Shown: positions 35,714 through 46,368 of the stretch, piece by piece
Numbering within the stretch: position 1 is the first letter of the stretch
Layout of the letters: each line of letters begins with the position of its first letter
Assembly (NCBI GenBank): GCA_016748015.1
Contig: JAAOMT010000618.1
Location: 3,301 to 67,300, forward strand
DNA length: 64,000 bases
Reading direction: 5' to 3'
From: Geosiphon pyriformis
Taxonomy: Eukaryota; Glomeromycota; Glomeromycetes; Archaeosporales; Geosiphonaceae
Made by a program: the position numbers and the translations under genes
The notes under the pieces: generated by a model
What the model saw: only the letters and a program-made list of their open reading frames with translations
Database searches by the model: none
What the model was told of the DNA's origin: nothing

Positions 35714-36676
35714 TGTTACTCATAAAATATAGGAAGTATATTAGCATATAAATTAGCCAATCATAGGTAAACATAGTAAATATGGAATTCCAGGATTCCT
35801 CTCAGAGGAATTGCAAAATTCTAAGAATTGCAGGATTCTTACATGAGAAATTGCAGGATTCCAGAATTTCAGAATTCCTCTCAAAGGAATTGCAGAATTC
35901 CAGAAATTTCAGGATTCCTAACATGAAAAATTGAGGAATTGAGGAATCTCAAATATGTATATATAGCAATAGTATCAGAAGTTAGAAAATTAGTCAATAG
36001 AACTTAGAGTCAATTAATTTGCGGAGTCAATTAGACTCATAGAATCAATTAGACTTACAAAATCATAATTATTAAAATTACAAAAAAAAAAAGCTTTTAG
36101 TGAGATCTTGCAGTTTTAGATTTGATCTAAGCAACCTTCCAGTTCTCAATCATCAAATAAATAATTATTCACTATTCTAATCTCCTTATTATTATTAATA
36201 CTTCATGTTAATAGTAATTGATACTTAACCCCACTGGAACAATAGCTCTTGATCATAACTATTGATGGAATACTAACTCGTGCATTGTCTTGGCTCATTT
36301 CTTTATTTTTTTTTATTTTATTTTCTTTCATTCTTTGATTTTATTGTTGTATACTAATTAAGTGAGGATTAAAGTGCTAAGTTATTGATGTCATGGATAG
36401 TCTGGTAAAAGACCCAGAGATAAGAGTAGAAGTATATATATTATCAGATAGCTTACCAGAAGGGCACGACTGCCAGAATAAATCCGACCACCAAGCTAAG
36501 AAAAAAATTGGGAAACAACTTACCAACAACAATGACACCAATATTAAATCTCTGTTCATTATACAAAGGGCTCCATCAAAACCTTCAGATTATTGACATC
36601 CACATCAAGATAGCTTTTGAGTACCAAGTTACAGGTTTGTTATTTAATTCCACAGCAGAAATAATCACTTGTAATA
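35714..36676 (+). repeat. 3' LTR of element C
   Basis: It starts TGTTACTCATAAAATATAGG and ends CTTGTAATA (mutated TGTAACA). It matches the two-piece 5' LTR, including repeated GGAATTCCAGGATTCC units at 35785-35940. Confidence 0.85.
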
Positions 36677-37990
36677 GTGGTCACATCAAACATGACATTA
36701 GCATTTGGACAATTCCTATTCCAAAGTAAACAAAGAAAAGCAGAGTTATTAGGACTATACGGTGTGTATTTTGAAGGATTTAACTCGCGATCATTAACAC
36801 CATTAGAACTCTGATCACTACTGCCTCCTTCAGATTTCAGAATTTCTGATCCATAGGAAATAATGGAATCAGAAGAAGCTGAAAATCAAGAATTCATTTA
36901 CCAGAACCTGATTGCTGAAAACCCGGAATTGAAAATTCCGAATCTTCAAACTCAGCAAAATCTAAACCCAAAAAATTTGGAAATCAAAACTCTAAACATT
37001 CAGACACTGCCAACTCAGGATAATCGAAACCCCAATTTAATAAATTAACAAAACTTACCTTCAGTAATCATTATCAATCAACTACCAATTAATTCAATAG
37101 CCAAACCCATACAACTGCCACTTCAACTACCACTCCAACAATCCGTGCAACAACAACCATTTCAACTACTACTACAACAACCCAATTTAGATCCAATGGC
37201 CTATGCACCAATCGCAAAATTTGACAATTTTATCAGTAAAGAGAATGACACCCAAATATGGCTCAATGACGTTGAAAAAGCCATAGTAGCCAACAAATGA
37301 AATGATGATAAAGCTCTTCAAGTGATCCCTTATTTTCTCAAAAATACTGCCAACTCATGGTATTAGAGCCTAACTGCCAAACCACAAACCTTCAATGAGT
37401 TTAAAACAGAATTCTTGAAATACTTTAGTAATAACAATAGTATTAATCACTTGACCAACACATTCACCATCATTAAACAAAAAGATACAGAAGCAGTTAC
37501 TACTTACTTGGGATGCTTCCATAGAAATTTGCACCAAATTCAGGCAATCCAAGCTGATTACTTTATGGCACCACAGATCTTGAACCAGTTTATCAGAGGA
37601 TTGTACAGTAGTATCCTTCAGCAAGTATGTTCAATGCATCCAGTTGATCTCCCAACTGTCATCACCCACGCCAGAGATTTTGAAGCAGCCGAGTTAGAAG
37701 CCAACCATACTCAAGCTGTAAATTTAGTAATAAACAGATCATCTGACTTGGATTTCAAACTAAAACAATTCAGTAATACAATCAATCAGAAACTAGAGAG
37801 ATACTTAACTGACAATCATGCAATCTATTAACCACCACAATGACGCAATAATTCAGGAAACACGAATCATTTCCAAAATCAGCTGCGTCCATTAACATCA
37901 TCATTACCCAATCAGCTATGGCAGCTAGAAATGTGTGTTTGCCACAACTGTGGTAAACAAGGTTATATTAGAGCCGACTGTTGATTTTAT
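36677..37990 (+). pseudogene. Element B gag, central and C-terminal part
   Basis: After element C the B gag frame resumes (VTSNMTLAFGQFLFQSKQR). A Gln/Asn-rich linker precedes the capsid core near 37230-37830 (DTQIWLNDVEKAIVANK, FLKYFSNNNSINHLTNTF, FIRGLYSSILQQVC) and the CCHC knuckle CHNCGKQGYIRADC at about 37938-37980. TGA stands where Trp is expected at 37298, and TAG at 37364. Confidence 0.7.
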
Positions 37991-38147
37991 AGCAACAATT
38001 CATGATTGGGAAATCAATATCAAAACCCCAATTGCAGATTTCAGACTCCGAATCACTACCCAAATCAAGACCAATATCAAACCAATTACCTGCCAATAAT
38101 GCAGCAACCAATCTATTAACTGCCAGTATATCAACCACAGCCACCAG

Positions 38148-39135
38148 TATTACTGGAGGTTTTTGGTCTCTTCTTAGCTCTTGTATGTTTGTTGTAATGC
38201 TGTTAATTCATGATTTATGGGAAGTGTTTAAACCTCCAATAACTGAATTTATCTTCAAATTATCTCTTATAATTTGAACTGCTGGGCTTATAAGTGGAAT
38301 GGCCAATTCCGTGCCAGTTACTTTGTATAGTTATATTGTAGTAAACGTCAACTCTTTCCCAGAAATTGCTCATCTGGAAGCTTACTAAAAATGTGTAGTT
38401 ACTTTGCTGTGAAAGTCAACTCTTCTACAGGAATTCTTGTCTGTAGAATACCCAAATGATTTATAATAAGAAAAAAAAGAAAATAAAGGAAATGTAAAAA
38501 AAAAAGTAAAACTGATAATTTATAGAAGTTGTTTTGGATCCAGGCCTGGAAGTGCTTTAACAGTTTACTGAAATTGGTAGCTAATCAATTTCAAACTGTT
38601 AGTAAGAATTGGTTAATTTCAAGAGAAATAATTTTAAGAATTTGGCTTTTCAAATTTATTTGATATTTATTTTGTTTTTGTGTATAAAAGATGATTCTAA
38701 TTATTAAATCTGAAGTAAGATACATTTTTTTGAAGAAAAAAGCTCTTCTTTTATACAACTTGTTGTAACACTATTCTATGAACTTGAACTTTGCTCTTTT
38801 TTACAATTTCACTGAACTAAAGATACATTTCGGCAAACTACAAGTTATTTCTGTGAACTATTAGATATTTCGGTGAACTATCAATTATTTCGGCAAATTT
38901 CTATAAATTTCGGCAAACTTTTAAATGTTACATATTTTGGAGTATTGCATGATTGATCATCACAATTAGGTTACATTTGTGTTATGTACAAATTGGGTTA
39001 TTAATTAAATAATAATTTTGGATATTTTGCTAATATAATAAGTGATAATTTGAAACAATAGTATATGTTAATTAATAATAGAAATTATAAAGATAATTTC
39101 ATGCTAAATAATATTTTTAATTTCGTCTGGTAACA
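38148..39135 (-). repeat. Solo LTR of the D family inside element B
   Basis: 988 bp match the D LTRs from TATTACTGGAGGTTTTTGG (first G mutated to A) to GGTAACA, with no internal sequence. Flanks CCAG (38144-38147) and CTAG (39136-39139) are the likely 4-bp target duplication. It arose by LTR-LTR recombination of an earlier D insertion; orientation follows that of D. Confidence 0.8.
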
Positions 39136-39510
39136 CTAGTAATTTATCAGCCACAGCTCCAAATAATTTATCAGTCCCAACAACCAATTCAAACACCACT
39201 CCAAAATTCCACTCAAATGACATCAGAAAACCCAAGACCTAGAATCACTCAAAACTGGAGATTGGCAATGGTTGTTCATCAACCAATCCTCAGCTCTTCT
39301 CACCAATCATCAGACTCTTGACAGTAGAATCCAGGTACTGGTTCCACCCAAAACCCAAATTCCCAGAACTATTTAAGTCTCCTGGTTATCCCAGAAGATG
39401 CCACCACCAACAATTTGGAATCCAACCCATCCCAAACAACACTTACTAACAATATTCCACCAGCAATGGTCACCAAAAATGAATTTTTTGCAGCCATCTT
39501 TTCTTTCTAA

Positions 39511-39960
39511 TTGGAGGAAACCATCAATTCACCTTTGTTTAGTGGAGCAGCACTCGAGGAGAAACCCATCACCATGATGTACACTAATGCAAAAGTTGAT
39601 AGTCACTTCATCAAACTAATTCTAGATAGTGGATCAGCTGGCAGCATCATTACAAGACAACTCATGGATCAATTAGGTTATCGAGTTGATCACACTGCTA
39701 GCACCAAGATTATTATAGCCGATGAAGCAACCAAAACACCCATTGGAGAAATTGATGATTTCCCCATAGAAGTCAATGGCATCATAGTACCAATCAAAGT
39801 ACTCGTCATGGAAGCCACTTAATACCAAGCACTCATTGAGAATGACTGGCTGTCCAAAACCAACATGACCCTAGATTGGAACATCTAAGAGCTCCAGCTT
39901 AGCCAGAATGGCCGATACACATGGGTACCAGCCACATGTGGCCACTTTAAGCCCATCACC
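39511..39960 (+). pseudogene. Element B aspartic protease
   Basis: The intact catalytic LILDSGSAGSIIT lies in the open frame 39511-39822, then IDDFPIEVNGIIVPIKVLVM, and after a TAA, YQALIENDWLSKTNMTLDW. It is close to the D protease and is followed by the cysteine-rich module. Confidence 0.78.
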
Positions 39961-40159
39961 ATGTCATCAACACCACTTATCAAATTCAAGGAAGAAAAAG
40001 CAAAACCCACCTGGGAAGCATATCAAGTCTCATGGGCCAACATTGACTACAACAAACTGCCGCCAATACTCACCTGAGACAACAACGACAATGGAAAGAA
40101 GAAACAAAGAAAAAAACTTACCTGAGAAGCCACTATCAACACTTAGACCAACAACAACC

Positions 40160-40990
40160 AAAGCAAGATGCCACCAATTCTAGATTGGGAAAAAAAGAAC
40201 AAGAAAAAAGAGAAAAGAAGGGAAGAAAACACACCTGAAGAAACCACCACTGCAGAAGAAATAACTAGTGGCTGGGAAAGAGAATACTCACATGAACCAA
40301 TAAAAAAGCTGCCATATATACCTCTCAAATACAAGGACTTTGAGAAAAAACTGTCTTCAATGGGAGCTTGGGTAGCACTAGACAAAGACTACTGGATGTG
40401 AACCCATTACTATTGCAAGTCCTGTCATAGAAAATGATATGGCTACCCAAAAAAACAAGACAAGTAAGACAATGAACCATGTCTCGCTTGCTGTGAACAA
40501 TTACTCGATGAAGAAATATGGAATGACATTCCTGGTTGAGGAAGAACATGTGACATTTCGTGCCAATACACAATCCTCATCAGCGACTGGGTGAGTCATA
40601 ATATGCTCATTACAGCAGTCTGGTACCAAGCTATATCCTACTTAGATGGCTATCTACATGACAAGAACAAAATCTGGTGAATGACCAATATCAAAGTAGA
40701 AGACACTTTGCCCAGTGAAATTCTGGAGATTAAGAATAACCCTCCAAAACCAACAGACATTGTTTTGGTTCTTAACCCAGATGCTTTTATCAACTTAGAA
40801 AACAGCCCAGAAGAATTCCATAAACACTATCAGAATCTAACACCCATGAAAAAAGAGTAAGAGCAATGCTTGGAAGAAATTAACACCCAATTATATGACC
40901 ACTGTTTGATTCTATGTGACTTTCAATTCTGTAATAAATGTGACCTTATCTACAATCCACCACCACACATGATCTACACAATCCCCAAAA
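40160..40990 (+). pseudogene. Element B cysteine-rich module
   Basis: It shares order and spacing with the D module: YIPLKYKDFEKKLSSMGAW (its CxxC lost), THYYCKSCHRK (40401-40430), EPCLACCEQLLDEEIW, TCDISCQYTILISDW and, upstream of dUTPase, CDFQFCNKC (40917-40945). TGA occupies four likely Trp codons here (for example 40398 and 40535). Possible zinc-binding part of the Pol polyprotein; function unknown. Confidence 0.6.
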
Positions 40991-41721
40991 AGGAAGAACC
41001 AATCAGCAGCTGTGCATCAGAATTGGAATCACTGTTTGATCCCAATTCAAACTCTGACAATGACAACAACAAAAACACTAGTTCCAGCTCTGTCCAATAT
41101 GACAATAATGATGATGGCAATTTCCATTCAGATTCAAACTTCGATTTAAAATATGAACAATATATCATAATCCCTAACCTCACCAGAAAATTGGAACTAA
41201 AATGGTTCAGCAATAATAATGAAGGTATCATGCCAGAACACACACATGATACTGATGCCAGATTTGATTTGAGATATTCAGGAAAAGATGTTATTGAATT
41301 GGAACCACATTTGCACACTTGCATAGATCTCAAAATAGCCTTGGAAATTCCAGCAACAACAATGGTTCAACTAGCTTTGAGGAGTAGTTTAGTGAAAAAA
41401 GGGATAAACATCAGAGGAGGAATAATTAATATAGGATATGTAAGAAATATTATTATCATGCTACAAAATGACTCAGAAAAGACCTATATTATAGAGCCAA
41501 ATGAAAAGATAGCACAGGCAATATTCCTGCCTCTGGTTAAAATAGCTCAGTTAGTATCAGTGGGAAATAGGGAAGAATTAGGGATAACAGCAAGAGGGAT
41601 ACAGAGATTTGGATCAATGGGTAGAATAGATGTACCAGTCAATATGGTGAAGAAAGAAATTATTGGCCAAGGAGAAATTATTTCAACTGGTCAAACAATT
41701 TCTATTCTACCATATAGCTAA
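40870..41721 (+). pseudogene. Element B dUTPase domain
   Basis: The 283-codon open frame has an acidic Asn/Ser linker, then dUTPase motifs: HDTDARFDLRYSGKD (1), LALRSSLVKKGINI (2), GGIINIGYVRNI (3; canonical Asp-Ala-Gly-Tyr altered to Asn-Ile-Gly-Tyr), NEKIAQAIFLPL (4) and RGIQRFGSMGRIDVPVN (5). The frame itself is unbroken, the longest open reading frame in the block, but motif 3 has lost its catalytic Asp, so activity is doubtful. Confidence 0.82.
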
Positions 41722-41724
41722 TAC

Positions 41725-43460
41725 ATGTTAACAATAGAAAAGAGAGAGAAGGAGCAAGAACAGATTTTTGAAGCAGAAGCAACTCTTTGTAAATCAGGAG
41801 AAATTGGACTTATCAATCTACACATACCAGCCAAGAGCCATAACCATATCAAAATTTCCATCTACAACAACACTGAAAATGTTGTAGAGATACCAGAAGA
41901 AACCACTCTTGGATATTTAATCATGGAAATTGAAGATCAAGCACCAAGCAGCATTCCAGATTTTCTACAGCTTTGTGAATATGTGGACATTACATCACAA
42001 ACCATCTACAGACAAAATGAATGTTATCTGTTACAGCCAGAACAATTGGAACAGATGAACATAGGAAACTTAAACCCACTTCAATGTATGCAGCTTAAGA
42101 TGTTGCTTAATAATTTCAATGATATCTTTGCCAGCAAAAACAAATTTGGCAGAACTGACATCATCCAACACCAGATCAAAACTGGAAATGCAATGCCAAT
42201 TAAACAAAGAGCATACAGGGTACCACCAGCCAGCCATGAAATTATCCATTAAGAGATCAACCGAATGCTTAACAATGGATTAATTCAGCTATCAATGAGC
42301 TTATAGTTGTCACCAGTAGTACTCATCTGTAAGAAAAATAGAAAAATCTGATTTTGTGTAGACTACAGAAAACTCAATGGTGTAACTCATGGTAACAGCT
42401 ATCCAACTCCACAGATACAAAAACTATTCAATACTTTCGGTAAAAACAAATGGTTTTTAACATTAGACTTGAATAGTGGTTACTGGCAAATAGCCATAGA
42501 TCCAGCCAACAAAGAAAAAATGGCATTCACCACAAGAGAGGAAAACTTTGAGTTTAAAGTTATGCTATTTGGCTTAACCAACACTCTAGCTACATTCCAA
42601 TGGCTAATGGAAATTGTGTACACTGGCTTATTGTGGAAATCAGTAGTTGTATACTTGAATAACACTAATGTGTTCTCAAAAACATTCAATGATTATCTAC
42701 ATCATTTCCAATAAGTGTTCAAAAGACTACAACAAGCAGAATTAAAATTGAATACAACAAAATGTTTTTTTGGCAAAACAGAACTAAAATTCTTGGGACA
42801 TATAATTAGCAAAGACGGCATAAAAACAGATTCAAAGAAAATAGAGATAGTAAAGAACTTTCCAATACCAATCAATGTAACCGAACTGAAATCATTCTTG
42901 GAATTTGCTAGCTATTATCGACACTTTATTAAGAACTTTTCAAAGATAGCTCAGCCACTCAATTATCTCCAAACCAAGAATGTGAAATATAAATGGACCA
43001 AAACTCAACAAAAAGCTTTTGACACCCTAAGAAAAAAGCTCATTCAAGCTCTAATACTAATATATTCAGATCATAATAAACCATTCATCATTACTACTGA
43101 TGCATCAGATCAAGCATTGGGAGCAGTACTATCTTAGAGAGAATTGGATAGAAGAGAACATCCAGTTGCAAATGCCAGCCAAGGTTTGACTCCAGCTGAA
43201 AAGAACTATAAAACACCAGAATTAAAATATCTAGCAATCTATTGGGCAATTATGAAATGAAAAAAATACTTGAGCCAAAAGTTTGAGGTGTACACAGATC
43301 ACAAAGGATTGAAATTACTCCAAAAACAAGAATTTGGAAATGGAAGACAGTCAAAATAGAAAATAACACTTGTGCCATATACTTATACTATACATTATAA
43401 AAAGGGAAAAGACAACAGAAATGTCAATGGTTTGTCACAAATGAGACAAATCTAAGAACA
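41725..43460 (+). pseudogene. Element B reverse transcriptase and RNase H, broken
   Basis: The linker ORF 41725-42252 ends in the RT start (GRTDIIQHQIKTGNAMP, KQRAYRVPPASHEII). RT proceeds through FCVDYRKLNGVT, LTLDLNSGYWQIAIDP, EFKVMLFGLTNTLATFQ, and VVVYLNNTNVF, where the catalytic YLDD has become YLNN. Then come FLGHIISKDGIKTDSKKIE and RNase H (ITTDASDQALGAVLS, KNYKTPELKYLAIYWAIMK). Stops at 42304 (TAG), 42349 (TGA), 43135 (TAG), 43258 (TGA) and 43357 (TAG). Confidence 0.82.
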
Positions 43461-43559
43461 TTTTAAACCCAAAAATATAACAAAACCAAAACAATACTCA
43501 CAAAAATATAACAAAAAATGAACACACAAAAATATCAACAACTTCAACATTATATAGAT

Positions 43560-44890
43560 ACTTAACAGTTTAAAGAGAAATTATCTCAATCAGAACAAAA
43601 GAAGATCAAACAACAATCCAAATATTTTATTACTCACTAAAATATACTTTATCAGAAAAATAGAAAAGATTCAGATCAACCAACCAGAGTAATTACAGAA
43701 CCAGAAAAAGAGACAATACTGTTCAACATATACTCAGATCCAGCTACAGGACATTTTCATAAAGAAGCAACCATAGAAAGAACCAGAAAGAGATAATATT
43801 GGCCATTAATATATCCAGATATCATTTAATATGTGCAAAATTGTGATGTTTGTCAAAGAAAAGAAGGAACAAGACCCAGCAAACCATTGAGACCAATCAA
43901 AGTGGAACAACCATTTGACTGTATTGGAATCGATTTAGTCAGACCATTGACAATTACCAGCAGAAAAACAGATATATTGCAGTAGCTATGGACTATCTTA
44001 CTAAATGGCCAGAAGCCAAAGCAATTCAAAGAGCGAATGCAGAATCTATTGCCGAATTCATTCATCAAGATCTGATTTGTCAACATGGATGTCCAAAAGA
44101 ACTATTATTAGACCAAGGAACCCATTTTGTGAATAGAACATTAGCAAAACTAAGCTAAAGATTCGGAATTAAGAGACCATTATCATTACTATACCATCCA
44201 CAAACCAATGGATTAGTTGAATAATTTAATAGAACATTGTGTGAAGCAATAGTGAAACTCAGCCAAGAAAACCAGAATGAATGAGATTTGTTTATACTAT
44301 TAGTATTATTTGCTTATCAGACAATAAAGCAAGACACCACACAAGCAACACCATTTGAATTGATATATAGTAGAACAACAACATTACCAGTTGAGATAGA
44401 GGTTAACACATATCCAACTGAACCAATAACAGAAGAAAATTTCCAAGAAACATTGTTAAGAAGAACATATGACTTAATAGAAACATTGGAAAACAAACGA
44501 AAAAGAGCAGCTGATAATATACAAAAGTCACAAGAGAAACAGAAAGAAAGACATAATAATCAACTACCAGACAAACCAGTTGAATTCAAGATTGGAGACA
44601 AAGTACTCTTACATCATACCAAAGCGGAAAAACAATGGAGTGGAAAATTTGACTCCAAATAGGATGGACTATTTCACATAGAAGAAATTCTAGGGAATGA
44701 AGCTTACAAATTAAGACTGGATAACAAAATCTTAACCAAAGCAGTACATGGAGATTGACTGAAACCATACCACAACATTACACCACCATCCACCAGTAAT
44801 ATTCCACAATTAAGAGTACAGAAGATACTAGTCCAACCAGAGAAGATTCCATGAGATCTAGAACCAATCATTATCATTGACAACAACATG
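43560..44890 (+). pseudogene. Element B integrase, broken
   Basis: Zinc domain (HFHKEATIERTRK, CDVCQRKEG), core with GIDLVRPL, MDYLTKWPEAKAI, LLLDQGTHFVNRTL and YHPQTNGLVE-FNRTL (stop between Glu and Phe), then a C-terminal GDKVLLHHTKAEKQWSGKF. A frameshift near 43970 and stops at 44157, 44222, 44282 (TGA), 44660 (TAG), 44757 and 44853 inactivate it. The Asp, Asp, Glu catalytic residues themselves remain. Confidence 0.78.
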
Positions 44891-44929
44891 TTAAATTAAT
44901 CCATCAAAAGAATATATAAAGACATGATA

Positions 44930-45535
44930 GATCCGACAAAAAATATCAGAAAAATGGAAATTACAGACAACATCCACTCACTAGCACAACAACTCTTTCA
45001 ATTGATTCAACACCAAGAGATAGAAATTACAATTAATTAACAAACCATTCGATATCAAGACACTAAAAAGACATCACCACATAGAACACAGAAGAAAACA
45101 GAAAATACCATTGACAAAATCATTGCAAAAGTAAAATTAGCAATAAAAGAGTCGACAAAAGAGTCACTATACCAAGAGTTGACTAAAGAAACTTGAAATT
45201 GATGGATACAACAATTTCCAAGAAACTATTGTTATTTTTACTTGGGACAACATGTGAATATCCAGAATCTATATATAGATAAAACAAAGTGATTATTCAA
45301 CACCAGAATACTACAACAATTAGAACATTTTGTGGGAAAAAACAACTTATCCACACAGGCCCAAGCCATATACCGAATACACACAGCATTTCAAGATCAA
45401 CCAGAAATCTTACTTAACAAAGCAATGGACACGGTTATCAGTAATTAATTAGGAAAGATTACCAATGCTCAATTTGAAGAATTACAGACTCAAATAACAC
45501 AAGTAATTTTTGAAAATGAAATTCAGGAAATATAG
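44930..45535 (+). pseudogene. Element B extra ORF downstream of integrase, broken
   Basis: From about 44955 the frame reads EITDNIHSLAQQLFQLI, QHQEIEITIN, TIRYQDTKKTSPHRT, KIIAKVKLAIKEST, then IQQFPRNYCYFYLGQHVNI and QLEHFVGKNNLSTQAQAIYR, ending just past the 3' LTR start. It has several TAA/TGA stops. Its N-terminal half resembles the intact extra ORF of D. No known domain or membrane segment. Confidence 0.5.
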
Positions 45536-46368
45536 GGAATATATATTAGCATAATTATTAGCCAATTAGAAGTAGACATAGTAAAATGTGAAATTCCAGG
45601 ATTCCTCTTACAAATTGTAGGATTCCAGAAATTACAAGATTCTCACAAGAAATTGCAGGATTCCAGAATTCCAGGATTCTTCTCAAAAGAATTGCAGGAT
45701 TCCTGTTGTAAAAAATTAAGGAATTAAGAAATCTCAATTATGTATATATAATAGTAGAATTAGAAGCTAAAAAGACAAATCTCTTAGTTTAGATTTCATC
45801 TAAACAACTTTCCAAACCACAAATAAATAACTGTTTGTTATCTCAAACCTGCTGTCATTATCAACACTTCATGTTGATAGTAATTGATACTTAACTACAC
45901 TGGAACAATAGCTCTTAATCATGGCTATTGACGGAATACTAATTTGCAAATTGCCTTGGCTTATTTCTTTTCTTTTTTTATTTCTTTTCTTTTCTTTATT
46001 TCTTGCTTTGATTTTATTGTTGTTTACTAACTTTATTGAGGATTAATGCGTGGGGTACTGACATCAGGATAAACATGACTGGTAAAAGACCCAGAAATAA
46101 GAGTAGAACACTCGATTAAGGATAGCTTATCAGGAGGAATACCAGCCATCAAGCTGAGAAAGAAATTGACAAAACTGCAGTTTCAGAAAGCTACAGATAA
46201 AACTATTACCATTGAATCTCTATCTATTATACAAAAAACTCAACCAAACTTTTTGGATACAAATCTGTTAGACACAAACCTTCAGATCACTATCAACTGC
46301 AACTAGATTTGAGCACCAAGTTACAGGTTTGTTATCTAATTCAACACCAGAAATAGTCACCTGTAACA
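45517..46368 (+). repeat. 3' LTR of element B
   Basis: Direct repeat of 21694-22538 with the same GGAATTCC-rich start and CACCTGTAACA end. It is followed by CTGT, the candidate target duplication, and by the resumed LINE. Confidence 0.85.

Larger units (their letters stand above)
23036..36676 (+). mobile_element. Element C: non-autonomous deletion derivative of the B family, split by D
   Basis: Direct LTRs: left 23036-23712 continuing at 33582-33886, right 35714-36676. Without D it is about 3.8 kb, with only ~1.8 kb between the LTRs. It keeps the primer-binding site (33889), a gag 5' half, tandem repeats and a short dUTPase piece; protease, RT, RNase H and integrase are gone. ATGG (23032-23035) and GTGG (36677-36680) are the likely 4-bp target duplication in B gag: deleting C rejoins a frame that matches C's own gag. 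Confidence 0.8.
21694..46368 (+). mobile_element. Element B: Ty3/gypsy retrotransposon with dUTPase, host of nested insertions
   Basis: LTRs 21694-22538 and 45517-46368 bound a + strand element. Removing C (23036-36676) and a solo LTR (38148-39135) leaves about 10 kb: gag, protease, cysteine-rich region, dUTPase, RT/RNase H, integrase, extra ORF. The flanks TTGT and CTGT look like a diverged 4-bp target duplication inside LINE copy 1. LTR termini read TGTTACTC...TGTAACA on the left. Many in-frame stops, mostly TGA/TAG at expected Trp positions, make it inactive. Confidence 0.85.

Noticed and set aside
21694-46368. TGA read as Trp (altered genetic code) in the retroelements
   Set aside because: TGA occupies many Trp sites, but TGG and TAG also occur at Trp sites in the same genes, catalytic Asp-to-Asn changes accompany them, and the housekeeping genes use TGG with normal stops. 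Mutational G-to-A decay explains it better.
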